Positions 13,165 through 13,837 of a stretch of 13,837 bases of DNA are shown here, piece by piece. The DNA is taken from NCBI GenBank assembly GCA_002440845.1, contig DJVL01000003.1, forward strand, positions 1 through 13,837. Reading direction: 5' to 3'. The notes under the pieces are model-generated. The model worked only from the letters and a program-made list of their open reading frames with translations, ran no database searches and was not told the DNA's origin. Numbering within the stretch: the stretch's first letter is position 1; every line of letters starts with the position of its first letter. Made by a program: the position numbers and the translations under genes. Origin of the DNA: Patescibacteria group bacterium UBA6257. GTDB lineage: Bacteria; Patescibacteriota; Minisyncoccia; UBA6257.

Positions 13165-13837
13165 TTAAGTCCAATATTCATCTTCCTTTTGTTTTTCTGA
13201 TTCTTTTCCGGCACCCTTCCAGGCCAATTCAAAGAGAAATTTCATATTTTTGGCGATTTCATTGCTTTCTACAATCAGTCCGAGCGATTCAAAAAAACTC
13301 ATAAACGCTAACTTGTTGCCATAAATATTCATTTCAATGGAAAATGGAAACTCTTCCTTTAAAACAAGCCTTGTTTCTTTCAGATCCTTTTGGTCTGTTT
13401 TTTTATATTCTTTTATTTCCTCTGTGTCCGGCCCGATAACGCGCACGGTTATTTGGGACTTAACTCTCTTGGCCTTATATTCATCAGCAAAATCATGTCC
13501 GAGCTTGGAAATTATATTTTCTGTAACAAAAGCGACTAATTCTCCATTGTATTTCAGGGTATCCCGATAAACCTCTTTTATGCCTTCCGGACCTTCGAAG
13601 TAGCGGATTATTGGCTTGGTTCCGCTGGTATTTAATAATGATTTTAAGGCAGGCATAATTTCTTGGAGCTTATTCTTCTTTTCTTCCAGTATATTTTCTA
13701 GATTTTCCGGACCTTCGGCCAAAAAAAGCCTTTTTTTGCCTTTTTTGGTCTGGCTTAAGAGCCCCTTTTTTTCCAGTTCGATCAGCACATCATAGACTGT
13801 AGTGCGCAAAACACCGGTCTTTTTAGCTAGATTAATA
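13165..13837 (-). CDS. TrmB-like HTH transcriptional regulator (5' end outside window)
   Basis: The frame stays open to the window edge, so at least 223 residues are seen and the N-terminus is missing. It begins inside a winged helix: INLAKKTGVLRTTVYDVLIEL is the recognition helix-turn-helix and EKKGLLSQTKKGKKRLFLA the wing, as in the TrmB family. A Lys/Glu-rich coiled-coil helix follows (ENILEEKKNKLQEIMPALKSLL). The C-terminal part, with IIRYFEGPEGIKEVYRDTL, then VAFVTEN and ITVRVIGPD, and later FPFSIEMNIYGNKLAFMSF, matches the sensory region of bacterial TrmB-like proteins, which is PLD-like in fold. No effector can be inferred. It is convergent with trxB and does not look like part of that operon. 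A start at TTG 13809 is unlikely because it would cut the HTH. Confidence 0.82.
   Translation of the reverse strand, partial: INLAKKTGVLRTTVYDVLIELEKKGLLSQTKKGKKRLFLAEGPENLENILEEKKNKLQEIMPALKSLLNTSGTKPIIRYFEGPEGIKEVYRDTLKYNGELVAFVTENIISKLGHDFADEYKAKRVKSQITVRVIGPDTEEIKEYKKTDQKDLKETRLVLKEEFPFSIEMNIYGNKLAFMSFFESLGLIVESNEIAKNMKFLFELAWKGAGKESEKQKEDEYWT

Noticed and set aside
1..13837. CRISPR arrays, tRNA or rRNA genes, transposases
   Set aside because: No regularly spaced repeats, no cloverleaf-like sequence in the few gaps, and no transposase-like protein were found. All gaps between genes are under 300 bases.

Overview
The window is an AT-rich bacterial chromosome segment centred on a probable replication origin. 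The order khpB-yidC-rnpA-rpmH | dnaA | dnaN is the classic bacterial oriC neighbourhood, with genes on both sides transcribed away from the origin. Few start codons have a recognisable Shine-Dalgarno sequence, no gene ends in TGA, trxB follows dnaN where recF often sits, KhpB is short, and GC-rich palindromic elements lie between and inside genes. Together these suggest a Patescibacteria (Candidate Phyla Radiation) genome. That placement is inference, because the window has no rRNA or other phylogenetic marker I could place precisely.

Layout. At 3-1625 (+) lies a two-gene envelope module: the C-terminal part of a Cys-rich secreted protein with a possible M15-like peptidase motif, then a membrane-anchored TolB-like beta-propeller protein. 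At 1671-7212 (-) is a five-gene surface-glycan cluster. In transcription order it holds a Wzx-type flippase, two family 2 glycosyltransferases and two adjacent Wzy/O-antigen-ligase-type membrane proteins, with overlapping or closely packed genes. At 7345-9129 (-) is rpmH-rnpA-yidC-khpB, in order of transcription from a clear promoter at 9175-9203. At 9130-9401 and 10770-11055 are two intergenic regions with DnaA-box-like sites flanking dnaA, together a plausible bipartite oriC. At 11056-13162 (+) are dnaN and a thioredoxin-reductase-like gene. At 13165-13837 (-) is a TrmB-like regulator whose start lies beyond the window.

Functionally, the right and centre carry replication initiation, the sliding clamp, ribosome and RNase P assembly, membrane-protein insertion and redox. 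The left half appears to build and export a glycan: glycosyltransferases assemble it on a lipid carrier, the flippase moves it out, and the Wzy-like proteins polymerise it or transfer it to an acceptor. The most unusual feature is the gene at 1671-2858, which seems to have absorbed dispersed GC-rich repeats in frame and at its start. I found no CRISPR array, tRNA, rRNA, transposase or clearly novel defence system. All 15 genes can be assigned at least to a family or fold.
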